DNA of 64,000 bases from Litsea cubeba. Its lineage: Eukaryota; Streptophyta; Magnoliopsida; Laurales; Lauraceae. Location: the NCBI GenBank assembly GCA_012931725.1, contig CM022946.1, positions 112,369,819-112,433,818 of the forward strand. The letters are read 5' to 3'. This document shows, in pieces, positions 11,527 to 22,825 of the stretch; position 1 is the stretch's first letter, and each line of letters begins with the position of its first letter. The notes under the pieces are model-generated. The model searched no databases, had not been told where the DNA came from, and saw only the letters and a program-made list of their open reading frames with translations. Both the position numbers and the translations under genes were made by a program.

Positions 11527-13129
11527 CCAAGACCTCCTTCACCTCATAAAAGAATGAAAAATCATAAGCATGACTCATCAAATTAAGCATAAACTATCAA
11601 AGGATCTCAACCCTAAGCATAATCTATCAAAATAAGTATAAATCATCAAACTATTTTCATTAGAAATCAAAATAGAGGATGCCTAAGGCATGAAGACAGA
11701 TCCATTATTCTATTAGAGCATGCATTTAAAAGAGACAAAAAATTAATAGAAAAAATACATAAATTAAATTAAAGATCTACCTAGCTTCTTCGGTGTGCTC
11801 CAATCCAGAAATCTAGCCAGCCATTGAAAAGGACTCCATAAGTAATTTCATTAATAGCATCTCCTTGTACAATGGTCTCTCAAAAATCTCTCTTCTAAAA
11901 ATCCTAATTTCTGAAACAGGGCTTCAGAATACCCAAAAATAATTCTTAAATTCTATTAATTAGGAAAAGAAAAAAAATGAGAGAGAACAATGGTGGACGT
12001 CCAAGGGAGGGAGTGTCTCCCGTATGCTTCCTTTTGGTTCCTCTTATAACCCCGGTTATCTTACAGATACATTGAATCTGGACACCTTCTCTGCAAATTT
12101 GATTTATCTTCATAGATAAGGTACATCTCTTATCTCTTTTGAATTTGAATGAGGTGGAAGCTTCTGGAAGCCTCTGGATAGCTTGGCTAATCTTCAGATG
12201 GGGTCCCACAAGGGATGTGCAGCAATTGATTATCAACGGTGTGGATTTAATTGCAATCCCATCTAAAAATGAATATGAAAATCTCGAGGCTCGTAACTTT
12301 GTCAATTTAGCTCTGATTTGCACATTCTTGGGCTCCACGGATATCTACTCTGAATAATCTTTCCAACGATAGGTAAATTTCATCGATCCGACGGTTGGGT
12401 TGAAAGTTATGGCTATTTGAAGATGAGTTATCCTGAGAAAAACGGGATTAACTTTTGAAATTTGATTTGCAAAGGGTTCTTTCTCTCCACAACTCTTATT
12501 TTCCAAAGGAGATCAAATGTGGATGATTCAAACTCTTCTTCTTTTATTCCAATCATAATTGTACTCTTTGAATTATCCATTAATAATTTCCAATCTGCAA
12601 CTACTGTGGACCCTGCCATGTAGGACATTTCATCTGCTTGAATGGTGGGCCCTATGAGAAGTCTTCTATTGTAGTTAGGACTCTTCAACTGACATGATGA
12701 GTGGACCCCTCATTTGAGTGATATTCACATGGCTTGTGTGTGGGGTCCATGTGGTGAGTTCTTCTTTTCAAACTTCAATTCAGCAATGCAGGGCCCATGG
12801 TGACTATGTGTGCTTGAAAGTGGGTTCCATGACAAAGGCCTGTAATTCTCGTTTTCTGCACATTTTAATTCAACACATCAAATACTGAAGAGCCCATATT
12901 GAAGCGGGACCCATCCGGACAGAGTCCTACTCCAACTGGGACTCTTCGAAGAAAATTTGCAAAACATTCTAAATTAATGCAGAAAATATATGAAAAGTAT
13001 GAAAATTCAGGTTTCTAGGTGAAAATCCATGAAATGATGGAATTAGATGAATAATGATGCAATTCACCTAATCAAACCCCTAATTTATCCTAAAATGATG
13101 CATAAATGTGCAAATTCATGAACTCAACA
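11527..13129 (-). repeat. A1 middle LTR, 3' LTR missing about 375 bp
   Basis: It matches 19147-20746 of the right LTR in the same orientation. The part equivalent to 18774-19146 is gone, and the break joins the left LTR's leader directly. It forms an inverted repeat of about 1.6 kb with 9543-11150. The inner end (13129) is intact and abuts the polypurine tract. Confidence 0.88.
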
Positions 13130-13140
13130 CACTCCCCAAC
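13130..13140 (-). other. A1 polypurine tract
   Basis: Read on the minus strand it is GTTGGGGAGTG, directly upstream of the 3' LTR start TGTTGAG. The position and purine content fit a plus-strand primer. Confidence 0.75.
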
Positions 13141-14745
13141 CAGCATTTTGCTAGTCCCTTAGCAAAAGTTGCGAGCAAAATAGTTGAAGTTCTTTGACCT
13201 AATCTAAGAAAGAAAAGTAAATATGAAAACAAAACCACTTTCGCTGGTATTCTCGGTTGCATTTAACGTATGCAACAAGCCCTTAAACCCCTAGGTTCCC
13301 CCTAGTGGACGAGTTGTGGCTCGTGAGGGTTTGCAGTGAATATACCCACAAAATTCGTTTATCCTAAAAACAAATGTAGAAATAAAAAGAATTTTTTTTC
13401 TTTTTCAAAAGGAAATCAAGTTATCTCGGACACTATTTGTGTAACCCAGAATAGTCAAAATCTCAGACTTTTCAAAATTCGGTTCATCCTTCTAATATCA
13501 AACTTTTTTTTTTCAAATACCAACTTTTGTGTGCCTTGTGCAAGTGTATACATCCAATCAATCTTTCAAATGTTCCGCTATGATATCATGAAAATAGAAT
13601 TCTCCCTCAAATGCTGTGATCTTTCCTAGATTTAGTGGCTCATAAGTTTCCCTCTCAAGGCTACTATGATGGCTTTCGCACTACTGTATTTTAAAAGGCT
13701 GCGAGATGCATCTCTATTTTCATTTTTCTTTTTTTTTTCTTTTTTTTTTTTGCAAACACGCACATGTGACTGTGCAATGCCTCGGTCCCTTAAGCTTTCT
13801 AATTAACCCATGTAACGAGCATTCGTCCAGTGACTCCCAAACCAGATGGTTTTATGGCACTAGGTATGTAAATACCCCTAAAGGCTTACTGGCTCAAGTT
13901 AAAAAGGCTACGAACCCAAACTAGTCACAAAACTTTTTATTCAAGACTTCTAACTAAACACTTTTTTTTTGCAATCCTCAACATTAGGCAGCCTTTTTCA
14001 ATTCACCCGAATTAATCCAATGGTTTTGGTTGGCCTAACCATCCCGATGAACCAGGTAGACTTACAAGGCTAGACTTAAGAAAGTCATCCTATCTTTCTT
14101 GAAAAATTCTAAATTCAACACCAAGGCTTCCTATCCAAAATCTTGATAGATGTATACGTTTTTCAGTGAAAAACAGAGTTTAGTATTATTTTGATATATT
14201 CTAGAAAAGATTTGAACTTTCATTTTACTTCCTTCCAAGGATTTTAAAATTCCGGATTTCCGAGCATCGTTGAATTTTATCAATTCCTTTCAAAACTACC
14301 TTTAAAAAAAATATATATATATAAATTTTTTTTAAAATAAAATTTTTCCTAAAATTGGAAAAAAACACCTAAAAATGGACAAGTGTGCTTGTTCCCACCT
14401 CCAAACCTAAACTAGACAGCGTCCTCGATGTCATGCATGTAATGTAGAAAATGATAATATAACATGAGGAAAAATAAATTGCAGGAGGTAAAGGAAAAAA
14501 GTTACCTGATGATTTTGCATGGCACTCCCTGTCCAAGGTTAGAAAAAAAAAGACAAAACAAAAAAAAAATCTAAACTAATCATAATCTATATAAAAACAA
14601 AGAAAAAGAAACTACCCTATTTGACACCTAACATGGATTCCTCCTGGATCCCAAACAAACTTACCTTCCAAAATTGAGATCAAGATCTTTCGCTTAGGTT
14701 GCCTCATATTCTTTTCAAGGAATGAGGTTGAATTAAGCAGTGCAT
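13141..14745 (-). other. A1 internal 3' region, no gene seen
   Basis: AT-rich, with several homopolymer runs (for example T-rich near 13728-13752 and A/T-rich near 14306-14345). No RT, RNase H or integrase motif is visible in any frame. This is where pol should be, so the element has lost it. Confidence 0.7.
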
Positions 14746-15384
14746 TCACCTTTTCAATGTGGCCATCTGTATCAAATCACTCCCAAAACGTGCTAGACAA
14801 ACCTCCAATGGATCCTCACAGCCTAACTGGAGAGCAACATTTTCAACCAACTCTTGTAAGTAGCTGGCCTCACCAACCTCATCATCTTCATCTTGAGGTT
14901 GCTTACTCACATTAAAGATGTTTAGTTGAACTATCATGGTGCCAAACGGAATTTGCATCACCCCATTCCTACAATTAATCAAAGCATTGGATGTTGCTAG
15001 GAATGGTCGTCCTAAAATGATTGGTATTTTAGCCACAGTTTTTGTTGGTTGATTCATGTCCAAGACAACAAAGTCTACAGGGAATACGAACTCTCCTACC
15101 TTGATCAGGACATCCTCCACTACCCCCTTCGGGTATCGAATTGAAGCATCAGCCAATTGGAGGGTCACATGAGCTTTCTTCAACTCCCCCAAACCTAGTT
15201 CTTCGTATATGTAATACGGAAGTAGGTTGACACTAGCACCCAAGTCTAGTAAAGCGTGCTCAATATGATGGTCCCCTATCTGGCAAGAAATGGTAGGACA
15301 CCCTGGGTCTTTGTATTTGATCGCGGTTGGACAGGAAATGATCGAGCTAGTTTGTTGGGCTAGAAAAGCCTTTTTTGGGCACAT
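14746..15384 (-). CDS. A1 aspartic protease domain (Athila type)
   Basis: An open frame of 212 codons. The retropepsin motif ALLDLGASVNLLP carries the catalytic Asp with Leu instead of Ser or Thr after it, as is common in Athila proteases. VTLQLADASIRYPKG and PVDFVVLDM follow, then IILGRPFLA, the flap and ILGR elements of the family. The enzyme would cleave the gag polyprotein in virus-like particles. It is offset by one frame from the upstream gag and overlaps it at 15347-15384, so a frameshift mutation separates them. Downstream the frame ends without RT. It could also be counted as a pseudogene. Confidence 0.8.
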   Translation of the reverse strand: MCPKKAFLAQQTSSIISCPTAIKYKDPGCPTISCQIGDHHIEHALLDLGASVNLLPYYIYEELGLGELKKAHVTLQLADASIRYPKGVVEDVLIKVGEFVFPVDFVVLDMNQPTKTVAKIPIILGRPFLATSNALINCRNGVMQIPFGTMIVQLNIFNVSKQPQDEDDEVGEASYLQELVENVALQLGCEDPLEVCLARFGSDLIQMATLKR

Positions 15385-17222
15385 TGGTGGTTCTTTTGAA
15401 GGTGCAAAGGTCTTTCAGAAATTTTGCATAGGCTGGAATCTGTTGGATAGCACCAAGTAGTGGGATATTAATCCTCACTTGTTTGAATACTTCTGGCATT
15501 TTATCCAACTGAATAGTTGATTTTACTGGGCCTAGCCTCTGTGGGTATGTTGCCTTGGGAACATAAGTCCTAGGAGATGGCTCACTAGGTGATGGATTAT
15601 TTATGATTGGGTTTGCTTTGACTGGCTCTGGTTTTAACATGGGTTCAGCATGCACACTTGGTTCCTCAATTTCTACTATGTCAATAGATTCTTCCTCAGG
15701 TTCCTTTAGTGGTTCAACCTTGTTATCAATTTGTGTACCCGACCTAAGAGTAATGATGGACTTAACTTGTTCTGTGCCTTTTCCTTTTATATCATGAATG
15801 ACTTGGCCCTTGGGATTGGGTTTAGATTGAATAGGGAAGGTTCCCTTGTCTCTGGTACTGATGGAGTTGGCCAGTTGGCCCATCTGATATTCCAATTTTG
15901 CAATTGATTGTGTGGTAGCATTCAAGCTCTGAACAGTGCTTTGCTGGAACTGGAGGGTATTCTGAGCTAATAGTTTCATGGTTTCCTCAAGAGAATCTAT
16001 CCGCTGATTTTGCGGATTAGGGGTGAAATTGGGCTTTTGAAAACCGGGTGGGGCATTGGATTGAGATTGAATGTGCTGAAATTGATGTGATTGTGATGGG
16101 CCACCCTGAGTTGGACCCTTGGTCCAAGAAAAATTAGGATTATCCCTTTAACCTGGATTGTATGTGTTGGAGTATGGGTCATACCTCTGACGATTATCAA
16201 AACGAGTGTTTTGATAAAGCGCATTCACCTCCTCAATAGACTCGGTCTGACCCAAAGTTGTTGTGTCAATCCCTCCATTCATGGCCTGAGTATATTTCAA
16301 TGACTCCAAAGTGTTTGGAGTAGGCTTTTGGTTCAGTTCTAAAGCCTCTATTCTCCTTGCCAATGTGGCAATTTGGCCTCTGCCTCAATTTTGGGTTCAA
16401 TCTTGAACATCCCCCCTTTTTCGTGAATGGTGGGTTTGATGGACTCCCTCTTGATAGGGGCCCACTGCAATGTATTTTCAGCGGTTTCTTCCAAAAATGT
16501 CCATGCTTCATCTGCTATCTTCTGTGTAAACTGCCCACCACAGAAAGATTCCACCATCTGCTTAGTAGGGTAATCCAAACCCTCATACACGATCTGGACC
16601 AATCGAATTTTTTCAAAACCATGGTGGGGACACTGGATTAAGAGGTCCTTGAACCATTCCAAATAACTGCAAAGTGTCTCCCCTTCCATTTGATGGAATC
16701 CATTGATGGCCTACCTAATCGAAGCGGTTTTCTGCTTAGAGTAGAATTTTTTGTAAAATTCTTCGACTAGCTTGTCCCATGTAGTGATGGACCCGGCCTG
16801 TAAGGCATAAGCCAAGCTTTAGCCTTTTCTTTTAGGGAGAAAGGAAATAATCTAAGTTTAAGGGCCTCTTCAGTCATGTTATTAATTCTCATGATCCCAC
16901 AGATGTCCTCAAATTCCCTAACATGTTGATATGGGTTTTCCTGGTCTAGCCCACGGAATACTGGGAGCACCTGGATCATGCCAGATTTCAGCGCAAATGT
17001 AGCATTGGTTTGAGGCAGGGTGATGCAGGACGGTTGAGTTGTCCTAGTGGGGTACATGTAGTCCTTCAAAGTCATGGGTGGGTCCACTTGATCAGCCATC
17101 CTAACAATTTCTTCAAAGATGGAAGACTTTCCGACAACGGTTAAGGCTAATTCGGGCTCTATCCTGACTAACCTTTTACTCTTGCGTTCCCACAATTTCC
17201 CTCTCTTGGGTCTAGAACGCAT
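15347..17222 (-). pseudogene. A1 gag remnant (Athila type)
   Basis: The segment 17222-16767 carries the gag core: MLPVFRG-like LPVFRGLDQENPYQH, EFEDICG, LRLFPFSLKEKAKAWL. The segment 16689-16348 continues it in another frame with CPHHGFEKIRLVQIVYEGL and ESFCGGQF. The segments 16363-16148 and 15979-15347 hold the C-terminal linker (YDPYSNTYNPG, ITLRSGTQID, RINIPLLGAIQQIP). At least three frameshifts or stops separate them. No zinc knuckle is visible, which is usual for Athila gag. The product would have been the structural particle protein. Confidence 0.85.
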
Positions 17223-18749
17223 GCATCGGGTTTAACCTTAAAGAAATGCAAGCCTAATCTATGTGCGGGGCCCTAATGGTCTTACTAGATGATGTACAAG
17301 CAGTCAAGCACAAAGATTGAGCACAAGAAATTATCCTAGGGTTAGCCTAACTCTTTAGACAGCTCCTAACTGGTTTGAAGAGTGCACTAAGGCCTCCAAT
17401 CCGGTCTTATGAAGCCAAATTGACCTAGGTAAGTCCCCAAGATGAGTGGTGGGGTCACAATGCACTTGGCAAGGGTCCCGTTTAAGAACCAAACTCCTAG
17501 AACAGAGACTGCCACCCTTTTTTGTAGGGACAGGACTTACCTAGACATCAACTTGACCAAAGAGCGCAACTGGTGCAACCTTTTGTGAACTTCGTCCTAA
17601 TGAGCTCGAGTCCTATGGTCTCGTTTCTACTTGATTTTAATTAATGGTTAGGTTACTATGTGAGAGGTGGTTAAACCTAATTGGGCAAGGATCTGGTGAT
17701 GAAATCTAGTCCTTATCTTATTGGGGTCAATTGCCCTTAACTAAGTGTGTGGGTCCAATTTACTTGGTGTGTCAATCACACAATCATATTTGCTGAAATT
17801 TAAATCACCCAAGCCCCACTTGCAAGTAAAAGATTCATGGGATAAAGTTTAGAAACTCTTACAGCGGGCCCACGCTAATCCTTAAACTGTGTAAGGATAA
17901 CCTTTTTTGACAAATTATGCAATTCTGAGAGCAACTTGTTTGCTTAGAGCAAATCCACGCAGTTTCCTATTTTTGTGCAACTCTCCTCTTAGCAAAGTAA
18001 CATATCCAAAAGGAACTCTTGTTAGTAAATCCTAAGTTAACTAACCAACTCAAAAGTCTCTCCTATCCTAATTTTGAAAAAAAAAATTTAAGAAAATTCA
18101 AAAGACACCAAGTAAATCAAAACTCTATCCAAAGTGGACTCTAAGTTATTGAAATAAATCAAAAATTCTATCTACAGAATAAAAAAAATCAGAAATTCTA
18201 AATTAACCAAACAAGTCTCCAGATATGATTAGAGTTTTCAAAAAGTTTCAATTATAAGAAATCCAATCTTATCCAATTCAAATTTCAGATTTTAAAATTC
18301 TAACTAATCTAAACAACTTAAGAGATAGAATTTTAAAATTTCTAACTACCTAATTTAAGAATTCAAAGGTTAGCATATTAATCAAAACAACCTAGTCCTA
18401 AAAATTTTAAACTCTACCTTACCAACCCTAGTCTAATCAAAACATTAGTTAAACCAATCCAAAATATATTTTTTTTATTTTTATTTACTGAAATTCGGAA
18501 TTAAAAGAAATAATTCAAAGAAATTTTTTTTATTATTTATTTATTCCAAAAATTCAATTAATTATAAAAAAATCAGAAAAATCAGAAAAGACAGAAAACT
18601 TAGCAAAGTAAAATACTAACTAATACTAACTGCAAATAACACTACTGATGCAAATTAGATGACTAAACAACTAATGCAACCTAAATATGAGCATGCATAT
18701 GAATCTAATATAACAAAAATTCAGATTTTTATCAAGACTCAGATTTGGC
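17223..18749 (-). other. A1 5' leader, no gene seen
   Basis: About 1.5 kb between the primer site and gag. It is AT-rich toward the primer site (18060-18720) and has no open frame with family motifs. Long leaders are usual in Athila elements. Confidence 0.65.
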
Positions 18750-18767
18750 TCCCCGGCAACGGCGCCA
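18750..18767 (-). other. A1 primer-binding site (tRNA-Asp type)
   Basis: The minus strand reads TGGCGCCGTTGCCGGGGA, the complement of the tRNA-Asp 3' end. It lies 6 bases inside the 5' LTR and identifies both orientation and lineage. Confidence 0.92.
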
Positions 18768-18773
18768 AAAACT

Positions 18774-20746
18774 TGATGTGATTTAAATCAATCCATTAAA
18801 ATTACTGCAAGTGCACAGCTGTCTTTTTGAGATAGTGGCAATTACAGGTCGATCCCACAGGGAGCACTACTGAGTTAAAATTTAAATCTGATTTTTTTAA
18901 AATCAAAGATTAATGAATAATTGAGATCCAAGGAAAACTAAAAGAATTCAGAAACAAACTAATCAAATATATATAAAAAATAGATCTGAGCATCCAGAAT
19001 CCACTAAGCAAGATAATTAATCCATCATGCAGTTATTCTACTATTTGTCTCAAAATAACTCAGATCAGAAACAAATCAATGTTTCGGATCCGGAGGATTT
19101 GTCTTTTGCAAAAACCAGATTTTAATAAAAAGAATAAGATCACAACCCAAGACCTCCTTTACCTCATAAAACAATGAAAAATCATAAGCATGACTCATCA
19201 AATTAAGCATAAACTATCAAAGGATCTCAACCCTAAGCATAATCTATCAAAATAAGTATAAATCATCAAACTATTTTCATTAGAAATCAAAATAGAGGCT
19301 GCCTAAGGCATGAAGACAGATCTATTATTCTAATAGAGCATGTATTTAAAAGAGACAAGAAAGTAATAGAAAAATTACATAAATTAAATTAAAGATCTAC
19401 TTAGCTTCATCTGTGTGCTCCAATCCAGAAATCTAGCCAGCCATTGAAAAGAACTCCATAAGTAATTTCATTAATAGCATCTCCTTGTACAATGGTCTCT
19501 CAAAAATCTCTCTTCAAAAAATCCTAATTTCTGAAACAGGGCTTCAGAGTACCCAAAAATAATTCTGAAATTCTATTAATTAGGAAAAGAAAAAAATGAG
19601 AGAGAACAATGGTGGACGTCCAAGGGAGGGAGTGTCTCCCGTATGCTTCCTTTTGGTTCCTCTTATAACCCCGGTTATCTTACAGATACATTGAATCTGG
19701 ACACCTTCTCTGCAAATTTGATTTATCTTCGTAGATAAGGTACATCTCTTATCTCTTTTGAATTTGAATGAGGTGGAAGCTTCTGGAAACCTCTGGATAA
19801 CTTGGCTAATCTTCAGATGGGGTCCCACAAGGGATGTGCAGCAATTGATTATCAACGGTGTGGATTTAATTACAATCCCGTCTAAAAATGAACATGAAAA
19901 TCTCCAGGCTCGTAACTTTGTCAATTTAGCTCTGATTTGCACATTCTTAGGCTCCACGGATATCTACTATGTATAAGCTTTTCAACGGTAGGTGAATTTC
20001 ATCGATCCGATGTTGGATTGAAAGTTATGGCCATTTGAAGATGAGTTATCCTGAGAAAAACGGGATTAACTTTTGAAATTTGATTTGCAAAGGATTCTTT
20101 CTCTCCACAACTCTTATTTTCCCAAGGAGATCAAATGTGGATGATTCAGACTCTTCTTTTTTTATTCCAATCATAATTGTACTCTTTGAATTATCCATTA
20201 ATAATTTCAAATCTGCAACTACTGCGGACCCTTCCATGTAGGACATTTCATCTGCTTGAATGGTGGGCCCTAGGAGAAGTCTTCTATTGTAGTTAGGACT
20301 CTTTAACTGACATGATGAGTGGACCCCTCCTTTGAGTGATATTCACATGGCTTGTGTGTGGGTCCATGTGGTGACTTCTTCTTTTCAAACTTCAATTCAG
20401 CAATACAGGGCCCATGGTGACTATGTGTGCTTGAAAGTGGGTTCCATGACAGAGGCCTGTAATTCTCGTTTTCTGCATATTTTAATTCAACACATCAAAT
20501 ACTGAAGAGCCCATATTGAAGCGGGACCCATCCGGACAGAGTACTACTCCAACTGGGACTCTTCGAAGAAAATTTGCAAAACATTCTAAATTAATGCAGA
20601 AAATATATGAAAAGTATGAAAATTCAGGTTTCTAGGTGAAAATGCATGAAATGATGGAATTAGATGAATAATGATGCAATTCACCTAATCAAACCCCTAA
20701 TTTATCCTAAAATGATGCATAAATGTGCAAATTCATGAACTCAACA
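18774..20746 (-). repeat. A1 right LTR, 5' LTR (1973 bp, complete)
   Basis: The plus strand starts TGATGTGATTTAAATC and ends CATGAACTCAACA, so the element-sense ends are TGTTGAG and ACATCA. The left boundary is fixed by the adjacent primer site, the right by loss of similarity to the middle LTR. It is near-identical to the other two LTRs. Confidence 0.92.
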
Positions 20747-22621
20747 AAAGGCCTATTTGAATTTAAACTCAAAATTATTTTTCCACTAAAATAATTCAAC
20801 CATATGTCATCTAAACATTTTAGAAAACCATGCCAATCTAGGAAAGTGACTAGAGAAGGGACCAAAAGACATATTTGCCCTTGGCTCCCAAAATGACCAA
20901 AATGTCCATGCTAAACCCATAGCAACATAAAGACCATTTTAACCTTAACTCATTCCACTAAAGAGTTATGGTTGAACTCCAGGGACAAATATATAATATA
21001 ATAAGCTCATCAGAAAATGATAGTTGTCTTCGACCTACTAAGTAAAATGACCTAAATGACCCTCTATGTAACATCCATAATTAAGTCAGGTTATCCAATG
21101 TACTATCAACCTTCTCGATTACATCTAAACCTTAGAAGTTCATATCCTTGACATAATCATCATCCGGATATCATTCTCTTGGTCCAGGGAGCGACCCACA
21201 AGTTCAATATCTATATGGAACATCCATATACTAAGATCTTAGATTTTGATGATCAATCAGATAATTCTAAGGGGACGATCATTCCATCATTAGATGGCAT
21301 ATATTCTTTATTGCATCTGCACGTCCCAACTGATCATGTCCGAGTACCCAAAACACAGAGCTGTTGACCCATGAAAAGAATCTCACCCATAGTGAATTAA
21401 AGCACAAGACCTTGACTTCGTCAGTTCATCCACAAATGCTCAAGATTAAGAGCACCGATCACTCAGTAACATGAGGTGGCTTGATCTCTCTCAGTGATAG
21501 TACTATTTTAGAGATCACACCTACAATGGTCCTGTTCAATGCATTGCATATGCACTAATGAGATAAATCCGGGAATGTCCTCCCATGACTTAGGTAAGTC
21601 ACCCTGAATAGAGGAGAGTCTCTCACTATAACTTATACCAAGATGAAGTGCCCAACTCCATCTCTCAGTTATGAACAAATATGTTGTCTCTAGTGTCCAT
21701 GAATCAGACCTATCTGTGTGTAGGCACTACACACCTAATTCATTTACTAGAAACAATGGGCCTTACACAACCATACATATATACATGTTTAAAGAGAAAA
21801 GAGTCATTCCATTAAATAACCAGTAAATATCCAGTAACAAAATATGAGAGTGCAGCTAGTGGGCTTTAGGGCATACACCAATCCCAACACTATGCACATG
21901 CATCACTAGTTTCATACAACTTGTGAGCTTTTGATTATCAAATCATCAACAAGTTAGTTTCTATACATGTGATTTGCATTTCTCTTCAATCAAATTTTTT
22001 ATGTGCCTTAAACTTTTAATTGCATTAAGCATATATTGATTGGACTTATTTTAAAACTTGATTGAAGTATTCACACACACACAACATGAGCATTCATATT
22101 TGCATTTCATAGTGTTTGTGTGAGTTGATTTTATACTTTCATATCCGCCTAATTAAGAGGCAATTTATTGAGCTTAAGTGTATCTCTTAAGAGTGTTTTG
22201 TGAAGATACTTCCTTGAGAGAAAATCTATTTATGTAAAGGTTATTGCTTAGCCTAAGAAAAGCATTGTGTAAAGGTTATTGCTTAGCCTAGAAAAGCATC
22301 TTGTATAGGCTGTTGTTAAGCCTAGAAAAATAACATTGTAGAGGTTATTGCTTAGCCTATTGAAAAGCATACATAGTGGAAATCCAGTGGGGTGTAGGTA
22401 CACAAGCCGGTAGTGGACGTAGGCATTGAGGCTGAACCACTATAAATCATTCTGTCATGGTGTGTGCTTTGTGGTGATTCTTTTCATTAGCTTCCGCACT
22501 TTAGTTCTATATCATCACGTGTGACTAGTTAATTGAAAGAAGTTAAAATTTATCATAATTGGTCACTAATTCATAGCTCACCGTATTCACCCCCCTCTAG
22601 GGTTCGGATCCCGGACTTTCA

Positions 22622-22740
22622 ATTGGTATCAGAGCGGGTTGCTCCATTATAGGGCTTAACAACCTAGAGCTGATCCTTAGCAAGTCTAGGTCCCCCAATT
22701 TGAAATCCTATTGGAGTAGGACTTTCAATTGGTATCAGAG
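22622..22740 (+). other. S1 primer-binding site, duplicated
   Basis: TGGTATCAGAGC occurs at 22624-22635 and again at about 22730-22741, each preceded by GGACTTTCAAT. Sequence after the second site (TTAGGATCAAGTG) matches the S2 copy after its only primer site (57331-57342), so the second site is the ancestral one and about 105 bp with an extra LTR end and primer site has been added. Confidence 0.85.
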
Positions 22741-22825
22741 CCTCGTGCTCTATTTTAGGATCAAGTGCTTGGAACTCTTGATTAGGTGTAAGAACCTAGA
22801 GTTAAAACCCTAGTGTTGTGTTTTT

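Larger units (their letters stand above)
9543..20746 (-). mobile_element. A1: Athila-type gypsy composite with three LTRs, one inverted
   Basis: The contents are an LTR in plus orientation (9543-11518), 8 bases of leader, a 5'-clipped LTR in minus orientation (11527-13129), an internal gag-protease region (13130-18773) and a complete LTR in minus orientation (18774-20746). The flanks are AAATG (9538-9542) and AAAGG (20747-20751), identical at four of five bases, like a target duplication with one mutation. RT and integrase are missing, so the minus-oriented part resembles gag-only non-autonomous elements. The tRNA-Asp primer site and protease sequence identify the Athila group. Confidence 0.85.
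8663..21890 (-). repeat. C1: copia-type solo LTR (about 2024 bp net), TSD CTATG, split by A1
   Basis: CTATG flanks it at 8658-8662 and 21891-21895, and LTR-B shows the uninterrupted site. In minus sense it starts TGTTGGGATTGGTG and ends GTTTCTTTCA. Its two parts are 8663-9542 and 20747-21890. A TATAAATAGAGG promoter is read on the minus strand at about 9152-9163. No internal region, primer site or polypurine tract remains. The copia assignment rests on the TGTTGGGATTGG start and general layout only. Confidence 0.75.
7625..22621 (+). repeat. S1 LTR-A (about 1764 bp net), split by C1
   Basis: It starts TGTTAGGGATTTTG right after a polypurine tract and ends CGGACTTTCA next to an iMet-type primer site. 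The two real parts are 7625-8662 and 21896-22621. A TATA box (TATAAAAA) lies at 8224-8231. Upstream of it, 8026-8161 carries ACCGGCGGCT and CCGCCGCTAAAAG motifs. Identity with LTR-B is high by eye, with a tandem duplication near 7890-7935 that LTR-B lacks. Confidence 0.85.

Noticed and set aside
9543..13129. Large inverted repeat, first read as a DNA transposon or MITE
   Set aside because: The arms are Athila LTRs with a tRNA-Asp primer site and gag in the same unit, so they are not terminal inverted repeats of a DNA transposon.
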